64,000 bases of DNA from Neospora caninum Liverpool (lineage: Eukaryota > Apicomplexa > Conoidasida > Eucoccidiorida > Sarcocystidae), in the NCBI RefSeq assembly GCF_000208865.1, contig NC_018389.1:186001-250000 (forward strand), given 5' to 3'. A program made the translations under genes and the position numbers. Shown here one piece after another: positions 36,570-48,506 of this stretch (positions are counted from its first letter, which is position 1; every line of letters begins with the position of its first letter). The notes beneath the pieces are model-generated. The model searched no databases and was not told the DNA's origin. It worked only from the letters and a program-made list of their open reading frames with translations.

Positions 36570-39500
36570 ATGTCTGAAAATGGGAGAGTTCCGACTGGGG
36601 ACGAGGGCTTAGATATCGGCTTCTCTGACAGTTTAGAACACAAAGTCCGGTCTTTCGCAGACAGTTCTGCTGGTGCAGTAACACTGCAACACACTCGCCC
36701 TCAAGCAAGAGTGGACTCACTTCCATTCGGGAAAACCACAGTATTGGCAATCGATTCTTCCTCCGTTGGAAAGATGCCAAAGGAGGTGACTGAGCCGCTC
36801 CCTGTTTCTGCCTCTTCTACGTATGAATGTCTGCGTCCACATTCTTCCATGAGGGACAGAAAAAGCTGCGCAGTTTCCATAAGGAATTCATTTGATCGAA
36901 ATGGAGAGCAGGCGATCACGTCAGAGAGCTACAGTTCTCATTCAGACGTGCAGAAAAATGGAACCAATGATAGACCTGGTGCATTCTTTGAAGAGGATGA
37001 AGCGAACAGAGAGCTGGACTCACCATCTTTCGTAGTGGTCGCAAAACGGAGGAATTGTGGACAAGGGGATGAAACGTACAATGAAGACAGCGGGCCAAGA
37101 CATACACGAAAGCCGCTTTATTATGCAGGGGAAGAAAACGACAGAGAGGCTCTGGAGGAAAGAGACCGAAATATGAAGTATTGCGGGAATACCCGAAAAA
37201 GAAGTGGCGGAGATGAAGGTGGGAACTATTACTGCCACGGAAACAAAGGAGAGAGAAGAGACGTGGGTCAGGACGACGTGGAAGAAGGCGAAATGTCGGA
37301 ATCAGAGAAATGCCGTGTCGAAACTCCAGAAACCCCTACGCGAGCAGGAAATGACGAGAAGCCAGACCCGCCCCGTATCTCTCGGGAGCCTTCACGGACC
37401 TTCAAAAGTATCATTTCCCCTCTCGGAGGAATCGGGAAGAAACTCTCCGAGTTGAAGAAACGTTCGTCAGATGCAATGGACAGGGCATTCAGTCGGCACG
37501 CTTTGTTGGTTTACCATCATGCGTGGCATTTTATTGTAATCTCTACACTTTTAACTGCGATCATGTCTCTCGGTATTGTCTTCCGCAAGCACGAAAACGA
37601 TATGTACAAGCTCTATAGTTACTCAGGCGCTCCCAGCAACGCAGTGAAAACCCAACTCCTCAAACACTTTGCACCTGTGCGCACAACCTACATAGTGGCT
37701 TTCAGTCGGGAGGACCATATAACACCCGAGAGCCTCCAGGGACTGAGTGACATTGACCAGAAAGTGCGAAATCTCACCGTGGTTCGTGACGACGTGACTG
37801 TGGATGAATTTGGCGACCCCCTGGCGAGACAGCGGGACTTCAATCCGCAAACATTTCCAAAATTGATCACGTTTCAAGACCTGTGCGCACGCGATTCATG
37901 GGGCGACTGCAATGTTATCTCCGTTCTAGATCTTTATACCTCTCCGCGCGTCTGGGGGCGCCCGATTGTGTCTCGAGAATGGCCCGTGGTTGTCAATGTC
38001 AGGACCAAAAAGGCGTATCGCGCAGATGCAATGCTTGGCAACATGACTGTGGTGGAGAAGCCTCAGGGAAACGGCTTCGTCCACATCATTAGGAACGCCA
38101 CGGCGTTCGGAATACGATACGATTTCGTCGGGGAACACGGGTGGCAACATTATAGTGCGGCTTTCGAGAAAAGCATTGAGCAACTGGTGGAGAATTCAGA
38201 GATTCCCGGAATGAGGCTCTCTCTGAAAACCGAGAGATCGATCAGTGACGAGTTGAGTAGGTCCTCAGAAATGGGAGAATGGGAGATGATTCTATTGACC
38301 CTTGCCGTCTTTGCCGTCCTTTTTTACACCGTGATCGTGAACACAACCTTTAGTTACCGAACCAAAAGTTTACCTGGTCTCATGGGAGTCGCCTCGACAT
38401 TAATGGGATATGCAGGCGGGGCGGGATTCATCTATTTCTGCGGCTTACACCATACACCTCCCGCTGAGGCAACACCCTTCCTTGTCCTAGGTATCGGGGT
38501 TGACAACGCTTTCGTGCTCATAAATTCCTACAGCCTCACGTTTCTAATCCCTGATCCGAAAGAGAGAATCCGCCACACCACAAGGGACGCAGGTTTATCC
38601 ATCACGTGTACAACAATGACGAGTGTAATGGCCCTGATTATAGGGGCGGCATCACCATACGAAAGTATTGCCATGTTTTGTATTATTACCGCGTTCTGTT
38701 TATTCTGGGGGTATGTGATGTCTCTAACATTCTTTCTTGGCTGGCTAGTTTTGGACTGCCGCAGAGAAGTAGCGCACGTGAAGAGGAAAACACTTGCGAG
38801 GAAGGACGCCGAACGAGAGGAAGGAAGCATATCTGATGACGAGGGAGAAATGACCAAAGGGGAGTTTCACAGAGAGGAAGAAGGATATACGAAAGAGAAT
38901 CTCCCTCTCGAGGATGATGAAGACAGTGACAATCATGTCCTGCTGAAGAAGCGTACGACAGCAAAGTCGCCTCAGTCGATTCCCTGGGAATCCAAAGGGT
39001 ATGAAGATGTTCTTCTGGCTCTGGAGTTGGACGGCAAAAAAGAGGAGAAGCAGACGAAACATCTTTCACAGGTAGAAGCAGACGGGCGAAAACAGAAAGA
39101 TGGACATGAACCGAGTGGCGTTTCATTCATCCCGCAGTCCAAGGAAGGACACACACTGGGGGCCGCGTTCAAGGACTGCCATCCGAGATTTCAAGTCGAT
39201 AAACGAAAACACACTTCCTCGCTTCACCTGAAAGATAAGGATATTCGGAATGACGACTCTGTCTCCTCAGTCTCGCATACACCTTTTCTGCAGACTCGGT
39301 TCCAAGATGGAAGAAGAACTCAACACGGAGAAGATGAGGGAGAGGAAGGGCGAGGACAACTGTCTGTCGACGCCGGAAAACGAGAAAAACACCCAGAGGA
39401 AGAACAGAGCCTTCAAAATTTCTCTGCCTCCTTGGCTCTCAAGAAAAACGGAGATTATGACCAGGTTCTAAGTCCAGATTTCACCCCTAATTTTCGCCCT

Positions 39501-40959
39501 CCTTCATCGTCTTCGTCTTGTTCTTCCACAGTAGGACCTGCAAGTGAAATATCATTCAAAGAGAACCCAGCAGACCAGGCTGCGCTTCTAGAGCGATTCC
39601 GAAAGATGTCCACATTTGGTCTGGTGTCTTTGATGGTCTTCCGAACAGACCATCAGCAGGCACTGAAAAAGGTGAAGAAGAAGAGAGCTGCAACGCAGAA
39701 AAGGAAAAACGGCCCTACTTCCGGTTCGCCTGAACCAGAGAGAATGGCCAGATTCAACAGACGCGATGAATCCCTGTGGCCAGAGAACTCGAAATCTGAC
39801 AAGATCAAAATGATGTGGAGGAGAATACAAAGAGCATTTTGCTGGCGGTCGCAGGGAGTAGAAACACAGGCAACTACATTGCTTGCAGAGAGCGACGTCG
39901 TGCCACGAGAAACGAAAGTCGACAAGACTCTCGAATTCCCCACGCCCCTCACGAGAGGATCCAGTCTCCATCCTGGCGACGAGATGAACGAGCATGAAAG
40001 GTGACGGAAAAGAAAAAGTTTCGCAGCCATAGAAAGGGAAACCAAATAGGAAAGGCGAGCAAGAGGAGAAATGAAGCGGAAAACAGCAACACATAAGGAC
40101 GAGCACTGGGAGAAAGCAACCGTGCAAGCGACGCGCAAGAGTAACACAAGGAACTTTTAACGTGGGGACTGTACGCCTTCTTCTTTTGCAGAAGGGCGCA
40201 ATGAACGAGCATGAAAAGCAGGAACACAGTCAATGACGCACAAAAATAAAATGAGACACAAGACCGTCATCGTTGCATCGCAGCCCGTAACCGACGCCGT
40301 CTCCATTATGTTTTCCACATACACACATCTATCCTTTTACATACCAGGCAGGTTTGCGTATGCCTGGACATACATGAAGGCATACACACATCCAGACGGG
40401 CAGACTTGCCTCATATCTATGTAACAGAATGACTACAAATGCCGAAGACAAGAAGGGCATTTTATCTCATGTATGATGTCAAACATTTGCCTCCTGGTAG
40501 GACACACACAGTTTGGGCGAGGCATGGTGCGTTCACAGTACCGATGTGTTACCTGCGTGTGGTGCCAGCTACCCGACATATCGAGCAATAAGATCAACCG
40601 ACCATGCTTCTGAATCGATGGGCACACGCGCGTGGATTTTGTTACTGTCCTCATGTATACTCAGGGAACCCGTGGAGGTGGATTCTGATCCGGATCAGGT
40701 AATCCGAGGTGCCGTTCAGGTTCTTCTTCCTGACCCTTCCATGCCGCCTGACCCATCAGGAAACTGGGCGGAGACGGCGAGCGCCAATGGCGGCGGCCGC
40801 TGCCAGGGAGAGAAATACATCACAATCAACGACGACGAACTCGAGGAATTTCTTGACAGACACGTTAAAGAACCAAAAGGGAATGTTGGACGTCTTGGAA
40901 GAGCCTTTCTCACCACGTATTATTGCAGGTACAAACATCCCGAAAGCAACTTGGCAAAA

Positions 40960-41011
<52 letters not shown>

Positions 41012-42194
41012 TATATACGTACCGATATTCGCATGGTCTTCAAGTACTTATGTTTATACATCCGTATAAATAGATTTCACAATCCTACTTACTGCAACAC
41101 ACTCCTGTTTGAGTGTTCCAAATGAGTGCACGTGTGTGTTTATTTTGAGTTGGAGTTTACAGCTGCAGCCTCCGTTCTGCAACGTCGTTGTGTGCCGTGT
41201 CGATCGGCATGCTTCGGCGGAAGAAAAAGGGGTCGGAAAAGATTTTCGCCCTCAACATTTCATGCGTGTTTTAATCCTAGGTTTTGTGCTTGCTGACTCT
41301 TTTTGCCGTGCTGCCACGCTGCTCCTTTCTCGTTTTTTCCACCTTCTGCTCACAGGTGGCTAGCGTCAGGATGGATCCAGGCTCTCATCACGGTTGGCTT
41401 TGCTCTTGTTTGTGGCATCTCGATCTACGGCTTCACGCTGATTGAACCGGGTATTACTGTGGACGAAATCTGCCCGAAGGACTCATACCTGAGAGTAAGG
41501 AGACAAGTGACTGGGCAACGGCAGGCAGCAAGTTCGAAATGGAAGAGCGACAGTACAGCAAGCGAGGAAGAGAGAGCGAAACGAGGCAAAGCGACCTAGA
41601 CAAGAAATTAGAAGATGCACACGCAGATTCCTGGAGACTAACAAGTTCAGAAGCGGCACTTATGGACAGAGAGAAGGGGAAGAAGAAGCTTGGAGGAAAG
41701 ACGAACGGAGACGGAGAAGTTGACCAAACATGGGAAAGAAACCCCAGAACAGAGTTGTGGAGAGGCACAGGCGACAAAAGCGAGAACCAGCGCTGACACA
41801 AGGAAAACCTAGTGAATCGCCGAAACCGAAAGACCTGAAGAGGTGAAGGGGGGAAGAAAAAAGGGACATACTAACGCGTTCCAAGCATTATAGCTGAGAA
41901 AATGTGCCTCTTGACATTTCCCTGCCCTTCCCTTAGGTTTTCTTCGACGTCCGATCGACCTACTTTAGCACCCTGGGTGAAGAAATCACGGTTTTCTTCG
42001 CAGATCCGGAGCGGTGGGAATCGAAGGCCGTACAGGACAAACTGATCGATGTTCACGAGTCGATTTACCTCTCGCATCATGCCGTTGCCGTTCACAATGG
42101 CATGTACGAGTTCCTCAAATACAAGCAGAACGAACTCGTCGACGGCGATAAAAGCGTTTTCACGAAGACGTACGTGAGACCGACCGCATTTGTA

Positions 42195-42230
<36 letters not shown>

Positions 42231-45200
42231 TGTAATATTATGCACGGCTGGGTGAGATCCTGAAGGTTTTCGAACTGCAAAACCATTGAGGATGAAAACG
42301 GTTTCACAGGCAGTAGTAGTTGGACCCGGGTTCCCACATACGTGTGCACTCATGGTTGTGTGCATACTTCGTAGGAGCACCGTGGGTTCGTGCGCTAGAC
42401 AGTCCAGATCCGTTGATCACATTCTCTTTCTGTTCCTCTCTCTTGTTCTCTTGCTTCTTATGTGCCGCCTTTTTTTCTGTCAGGCTGTATCAGTGGCTGC
42501 AGACAGACTTGGTGGGGCGTCAGTTTAGAAGCTACTTCAACTTTTCATTTGCTCCCCAGAGTCTCCCAGCCAATTCTCCGTCTGCTGCCATTGGAGGAGC
42601 CTCGTCAGGAAGCCTGCGCCTTCCGTCTTCTCTGCTGTCTTGGAAGTTTGTTTACTGGTCTGTCCCAGCGCCTCTGAGTGAAAGCGAGGGAAAATCACGT
42701 TCGCTCGGAAGCGCAAGTTCGCTGCGGCATACACTTAGACGCCCGCGTACCCACTTGAGGATGCATGAATGTTTGTCCAGATCTTTCAGGCAGCCGTATC
42801 TGCGCCAATCTGTGTACAAATCTGCAAATCTCTCCATCGCTCGCCCGATACATATGCTTGCTGATATGCATGCCATACTAGAGGCCTAACACTCAGAGGA
42901 AGTAGGTGCGCAAGCGAGCGTGAGGCTGCCCTGCCTTCTCCGGCCCCTCGGTCGTCCCCGTGCCTCTTTTCTGCGTACACTGACCACGCACCAGCCGATT
43001 ATCGTCGGTCTTTTCAGATGCCTGTACGTGCATGTCAGCGTGCACGTCTTGTCAGGACCTTTCTCTGTATAGAATGATCTGCGCACATGGTTGCCTTATT
43101 TCCACGCTCTTGCTTCCATATTAGGATGCCGCACATGGAGAACACGAGCGTGCTGTACGGGTGGCTCGAAGAAACAAGGACGATTTTGAACGAGGCGCGG
43201 GATTTCTTCCACGGCCAGGCCTTCACGCCCCTCGCCATTCTCTGGGAGAGTGATCCACAAATTCTCGGCTGCACCATCTCAAATCTGTTCTATGCGCTCG
43301 TGGCAATCGTGCTGGTCAGGGACAGAAACTCTAAGCGCGCCGAGACACAGACGAACATACATGCAGCGATGTTTGGTTGCATATGAATATATATTTGGAT
43401 AGCTATTTATAGATACACACATAAACGCTCAGGTGTATTTATTGTACCTTTACACATATGCGAGGGCGCGTCCAAATCTACTTTACATGTATCCATTTGC
43501 ACCCCTTGCGGAGACTGACGCCATCCAGAAAGGACATGCGAAACGCCCTGTGATAAATGAGACCCGGACCTGCACACATTCGTTGTACAATATGACTTGT
43601 CAAACACAGGAAACTGTCTCTCCAAGTCTTCCATGTTCTGCTGCGGGTTGCGTGTGTCTCGCGATCAAAAGTGTCGAGCGGCTCAAGTACTGTGTTCGAA
43701 GACGAGGGTCAGAGCCGTGCCCCGGTCGCACTCCCCAGGACGGAAGCATCGTTTCAACACCACGTTCACTTGTGGGAACCACAAGTCTCGCTCCTGTCCG
43801 TTCTATGGTTCCCTGATTTTTGGGGTTCTTCCTCGCTGCCTTCCTCCACAGATGACCGTTTTGCTGATTCCCAACTTCTTGTCCATGGTCATCGTGGCAG
43901 TCACGGTCTTCTTTGTGGATATGGCGCTCTTTGGGTTCATGGCCATCTGGGGCCTGCGACTCAACATGCTCACTATGGTGATTCTACTTCTTGCGATTGG
44001 TAAGCGTGAACGCCAAAGAGGGCAACCAAAGTCTTGCGAGACGGAGATCTCCATTATTCAGTCCTTATCGAGCCCTCTCTCTTTATCGCTTCTCCATGTG
44101 TGGGTGGCTGCGTTTGTGTGTCCGTCTGTCTTGCGTGTCTGTGTGTCTGTATCTCTATCTCAGTCTTTGGCCTCTCTTTGCTTCCTCTTGTGTGTCTTTC
44201 TGTGTCAGTTCTTCTCTCTCTTGTCCACTTTCCTTCCTGGCTGCGTCTCTGACGTTTTTTTCCATGGGAAAGCGAAAATCGTTGTCCTCTCTCCTTATTC
44301 CTTTTGTTTCTAGGTTACAGTGTGGACAGCACGACGCACGTTCTGAACGCTTTCACACACTGCTGCGGGCAGACACGGAGAGACCGAATGAAAGAGACGA
44401 TGGTTTTGATGGGGAACGCCATTGCGAACGGCATGTTCTCGACGCTGCTTGCTGTCTTCTTCCTGATGGGCTCAGACAAATTCGTTTTGGCGGTCTTCTT
44501 CAAAATGATGATATTGGTAAGAGATCAGAGTTTCTCGACGATGTTGGCTGTTTTTTCCAGTCTTTGCTTTTCCTCTTTCGTCCTTCTGTTCTAACTGCGG
44601 GAGCGCTCTTTCCGTCCCAAGGTGCCGTCATCCCCGCTTTGTTCAAGGTGCGGAGGATCGAAAGCAACTCTCCCCTCTCATTTGGGACTCGCGTCTGTAC
44701 ATAAGCCCGAAGTCGGTCCTCTGCTGTCCATTTCAATCGAATAAGAGGGAGTGTTACCAACGGCTCCTTCGCCTCGCATCTTTGATTCTTCTTGGGAGGT
44801 CGTTTGCCTTTCTCTCGCGCTTCTCTGGCCCTCCCGTACACACAGTCTGCCCCGTACAAACAGTCTGCCCCGTACAAACAGTCTGCCCCGTACAAACAGT
44901 CTGCCTTGTTTCTGACGGAAACTACACTCCAATCCCCTTGCACACGTCGCTTTGCCTTGGCGTTGCTGCAGTTGCGTTTCTGTGTTCTCTCTGACTTCAA
45001 ATCACTTTCCAGTTGTCTCTCGGTGCCATCCGTTCCTTTGCTCAAGACTCACAGTCTTCCGCGCTGCTCTTCTTTGCAGGCGCGATGACTCTGTTGTGGA
45101 CTCTGCAGGGGCGAGCTCCCTTTGTGCTGCATCCACAGATGCCGTTCCGCATTCCTTGTAAACTCGTTTCATATCTCGGGCATCGCGCACTTGCCCTCCC

Positions 45201-45660
45201 TTCTTATTCCAGGGTTCGCTGCCCGTGTTTGCCTCAGGTTCTCACATTTTCGTTCGGATTTGGCTTCATTTTCCTCCCCGTGGTGCTTCTTTACGCTGGC
45301 CCAATGCCCACGAATGAATCCATCGTTCAATTCGTCGACACTAGGGCCGTGAAGAAGACGTCTCGAGCGTCGCTGCGCGCGCTAGCTAACCGCACTGGTG
45401 GAGCTATCAACACCCGACGTCCGTCCGGCACCCCTGGAGGCTTCGCCAGCAGCCGCCTATCTTCTTTGATCGATCGTCGTCTGTATAACCGAAGAAGCGG
45501 CAACCCCGAATCGCCGTCTCCAGATCGCAACCAAGAATATCCAAACTGCCGTTTTGACAGAGGAGAGGAAGCAAATACAGGCAACGCCGATTGCTCCCCT
45601 CACGCCCATCGATCTGCGTCGGCGCCACCCGCTACAGTGAACGCTGCTCTACGGGGATAA
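36570..45660 (+). CDS. Patched/RND-family transporter with sterol-sensing-like domain (9 exons)
   Basis: Exons: 36570-40000, 40665-40928, 41356-41494, 41937-42169, 42484-42657, 43125-43314, 43852-43999, 44314-44516, 45238-45660. The phases close to 5,205 nt (1,734 aa). A charged N-terminus (about 315 residues) precedes TM1 (HFIVISTLLTAIMSLGIVF). After a luminal loop comes a five-helix sterol-sensing-like bundle at about 570-725, with GIGVDNAFVL in TM4. A charged insert of about 500 residues separates it from TM7 (WIQALITVGFALVCGISIYGF, about 1238). The second half repeats the fold (VVIL-type helices across exons 6-9), with AIGYSVDSTTHVLNAF in TM10. Both halves keep the G-x-x-x-D motif linked to proton-coupled lipid or sterol transport in Patched/NPC1/RND proteins. 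The family includes apicomplexan NCR1, but I cannot say whether this is NCR1 or another member. The start is supported by an in-frame TAG at 36471 and an A-rich ATG context. The cytosolic C-tail is basic and disordered. Confidence 0.9.
40963..41017. repeat. (TA)n microsatellite in intron 2 of the Patched-like gene
   Basis: About 27 TA units, interrupted once by TG, lie in the intron 40929-41355. Confidence 0.95.
42197..42226. repeat. (TA)n microsatellite in intron 4 of the Patched-like gene
   Basis: About 15 TA units lie in the intron 42170-42483. Confidence 0.93.
44842..44907. repeat. 18-bp minisatellite in intron 8 of the Patched-like gene
   Basis: About three and a half units of CAGTCTGCCCCGTACAAA lie in the intron 44517-45237. 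The copies are nearly exact. Confidence 0.9.
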
Positions 45661-47026
45661 GACCGCTCAACCGAGAGAACACACGCATGCACGCAGCAGC
45701 ACTTGGTTTTGTTGCTCCGTTGTTGATGTGGAGGAGAGATGGATACCGTCAGATATGAAGGGGGCCGCGGAACATTGACCGTTGGAAGGAGTTCACAGGA
45801 ACAGTGATCTCCTTCCGCACGCGTTTCTACAGAGCTCTCCGCTCTTACACGAGAGTAGAGAAGCAAAACAGGGAAACAGAGGGATTTTGAGAGCGCACGC
45901 GCACAGTGGGTCTGCACGTTCATGGTGGAGACGCTGAACCAGTTCTGTCTCGACACATATGGATACTTGTTGCATGTGGGGGAAAAGTGCATTGATGCTT
46001 GCATGTGCTTATCTACCGATACAGTTCTATTGGATGTGGAAAGGAAACAGAGAAACACGCGCAGATAGTCGGTAGGTAAAGATTCAGATGCTACTTCCAT
46101 ACACACACGTGAAGTATTCAATTCATTTAAGGAAATTAACATATTTGTATATTTATGTAGTTGTTTACGTGCAACACTCGTGAACCAAAAACACCCATGG
46201 CGAGTGTTTATTCTTTTGTTTCGAGCGGTGTGATGAAACTAGCCCCTCAATCGTTGTGCGTCCCTGCGCATGCGTGAATTGTGTGGCACGTGCTTCTGAA
46301 CGTAGAAGCCACGAACAAACTCAGTCGACCGCTGGACATGTGCGATGGTTTCTTCTTCTCAGGGTTTCCTTCGCTGTTAAACTTTCCATTCTGGGTTCTG
46401 CCCCTAGCTTCCCGTGTGCCTCCACAACAGTGCCGTTGCTCTGCTCTTCCTCCTTTCGCCTTATTTGTTTAGTCGTCAACCCTTCCTTCTCGGCCATCTA
46501 CAGTTTATCTGCGCCTCTTCCATTTACGTGCAGAGAGCACCATTCAAAGAGCGAGAGTCTGGCACAAAGTTACATCTGTGAGAAATTGTGCGCAGAAAAA
46601 CGTCAGCCGCGGTGTAAGCTGCAAAACCCTGCATTAACTCGCGTAGTTCGCACGTCGACACAGGTAGTCGGAGGCAAGGTCCCTCCACGGGCGAAGTTTA
46701 CGGGCGTCTGAATCCTTAGCTATTTTCCAGGCCTCGAGAATCGACGCTCTGTGTCACATACAGCGAAATTTACGTTCCGAGTTAAACACCCGGGGCAATG
46801 ACTTGTGGACTCCTGACCCTCAGTCGTCCTGTTTTACAGACACCGCTGCGTACCAGTGACCCCGTTATAGAACCCAGCGCGCTCCACTCCTGCCCCAAAC
46901 ATTGCTCTACCACACTCTACACACATTGTTTCAACTGCCTAGCTACGTCTCTGTTCGCTGACAAAACTATATGAGAACGCGTATCTACATCCGTGAATGT
47001 ACGCATTCACATATTTGGATATTCCA

Positions 47027-47049
47027 ATATATATATATATATATATATA
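47027..47049. repeat. (TA)n microsatellite
   Basis: About 11 TA units in intergenic DNA. Confidence 0.9.
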
Positions 47050-47691
47050 CATGGTTGACGGCCTTCCTCTGCACTCCCTTTTCCGCCGAGCCGCAGCTGA
47101 CCGGACGAATAATGGGGCGCTTTCCAGTGTGCATACTAAGACACCAAACGCCACTGGGAGCCGCGACTCCGGCACGTCCCGCGCTCGCTTGCCCCGTTGT
47201 TTGGGGTTTTCTAAACAGGATGGTCGTGTTCAGCACGCCATCAAAGAAAGAGAACTCCAGTTCACCAACATATGACTGAAGTTCGAAACTGCTTTTGCTG
47301 AGTTCCCTGCTTCTCTTTACCCTTGCTTCCTTGTTAAACCGCGCAACAAACACGTCACACCTACCGTGTAGCTGCTCATCCCCCCTTTGGTAAAAACACA
47401 AAAACGCAGGAATATCTTGACACACATCGGTATAAACAGATGCACATGTATACATCGACTTATACATTCACTTTTGAGCGGAACGCGAGAGGCCGTGCAC
47501 TGCACACGCACGACAGCCCAGGACTGAAAAAGATCTACTTTGCGGCACCGGCTGACAGTACCCTTCCATGTACAGTTGAATCAGTAGAGAACACAGCAGT
47601 TCTATACAAAAGAAACGAGCACCGCACCTACATGTGACAGGTCCTCACCAACGGGATTCTCTCAACTGCAAAGGCAGAACGCAGAGAGACA

Positions 47692-47707
47692 GGGGGGGGG
47701 GGGGGGG
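47692..47707. repeat. poly-G tract
   Basis: Sixteen consecutive G residues followed by CGGCCCCGGCCG. The length is prone to sequencing error. Confidence 0.9.
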
Positions 47708-48506
47708 CGGCCCCGGCCGCGCACGAGTCGTTTGCCTTCTGAGATTTCACTGTTATGAAAAGGAAACGGGAACGGCCTCGGAATGACGCAAACCCAAAAA
47801 AATACGACGGCTGGAGCGATGGAGATAGCGCGCTGCATATACACTGGCATTTTGAGTAACACATAAACTATGTATGGGAGTGGCGTTTCAACTCGTTCAT
47901 CGCCTCCTTCACTGTACGGACGCGGACGCCCAACGCTTCCCAGCAGATAATATACCTTTTGAAAACGCCCAACGCCGGCACAAACTGGCCAATTCTCTAA
48001 CCCACATATGTTTGCACTTTGCGCTTCTACGGATTCCAGTCTCGCGGTGACTCACACACATACACATACATGCACAGATGCACTTTATGCGAACTTGATT
48101 TGCCTTGACCAGGCATGACAACTTGTCTCTCTGCACTACACACGAAACCCAGCCAAGCTCAACGCGTTTTTCTTTCGACTCTGCCCTCTCGCCTCGAGCT
48201 AATTCCTCTGTACAGTTCAGCCGGATGCTGACGCGCGCCGCAAACGGCCTCGCTTGCCTCGTACGTCCCGCGCTTCGATTTCAACCCCAAAGGCTACGCA
48301 GAGAAGCCTCCGGCGCAGCGCAAGAGAGACCGCCCATCCAGAGAGACATGCAGATCAGGCGACTATCCGTGGAGGCAGGCACTAGCGCACCTGGACACGC
48401 GCTCCCCCGCCGAGGAGTCTGTTTTCCAGAGTCGTCCTCGCGAGCGGATCGAGTCTCGAAACTCTCCACGCTTCCCAGCGAAGAGGGTTGTGCGAAGATC
48501 TCGCAT

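Larger units (their letters stand above)
45661..48506. other. convergent intergenic region
   Basis: This 2.8-kb region lies between the stop codons of the Patched-like gene (plus) and the NAPE-PLD-like gene (minus), so it holds both 3' UTRs. A (TA)n tract is at 47027-47049 and a 16-base G run at 47692-47707. I see no gene. Open frames such as 46256-46711 lack any domain. Confidence 0.55.
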
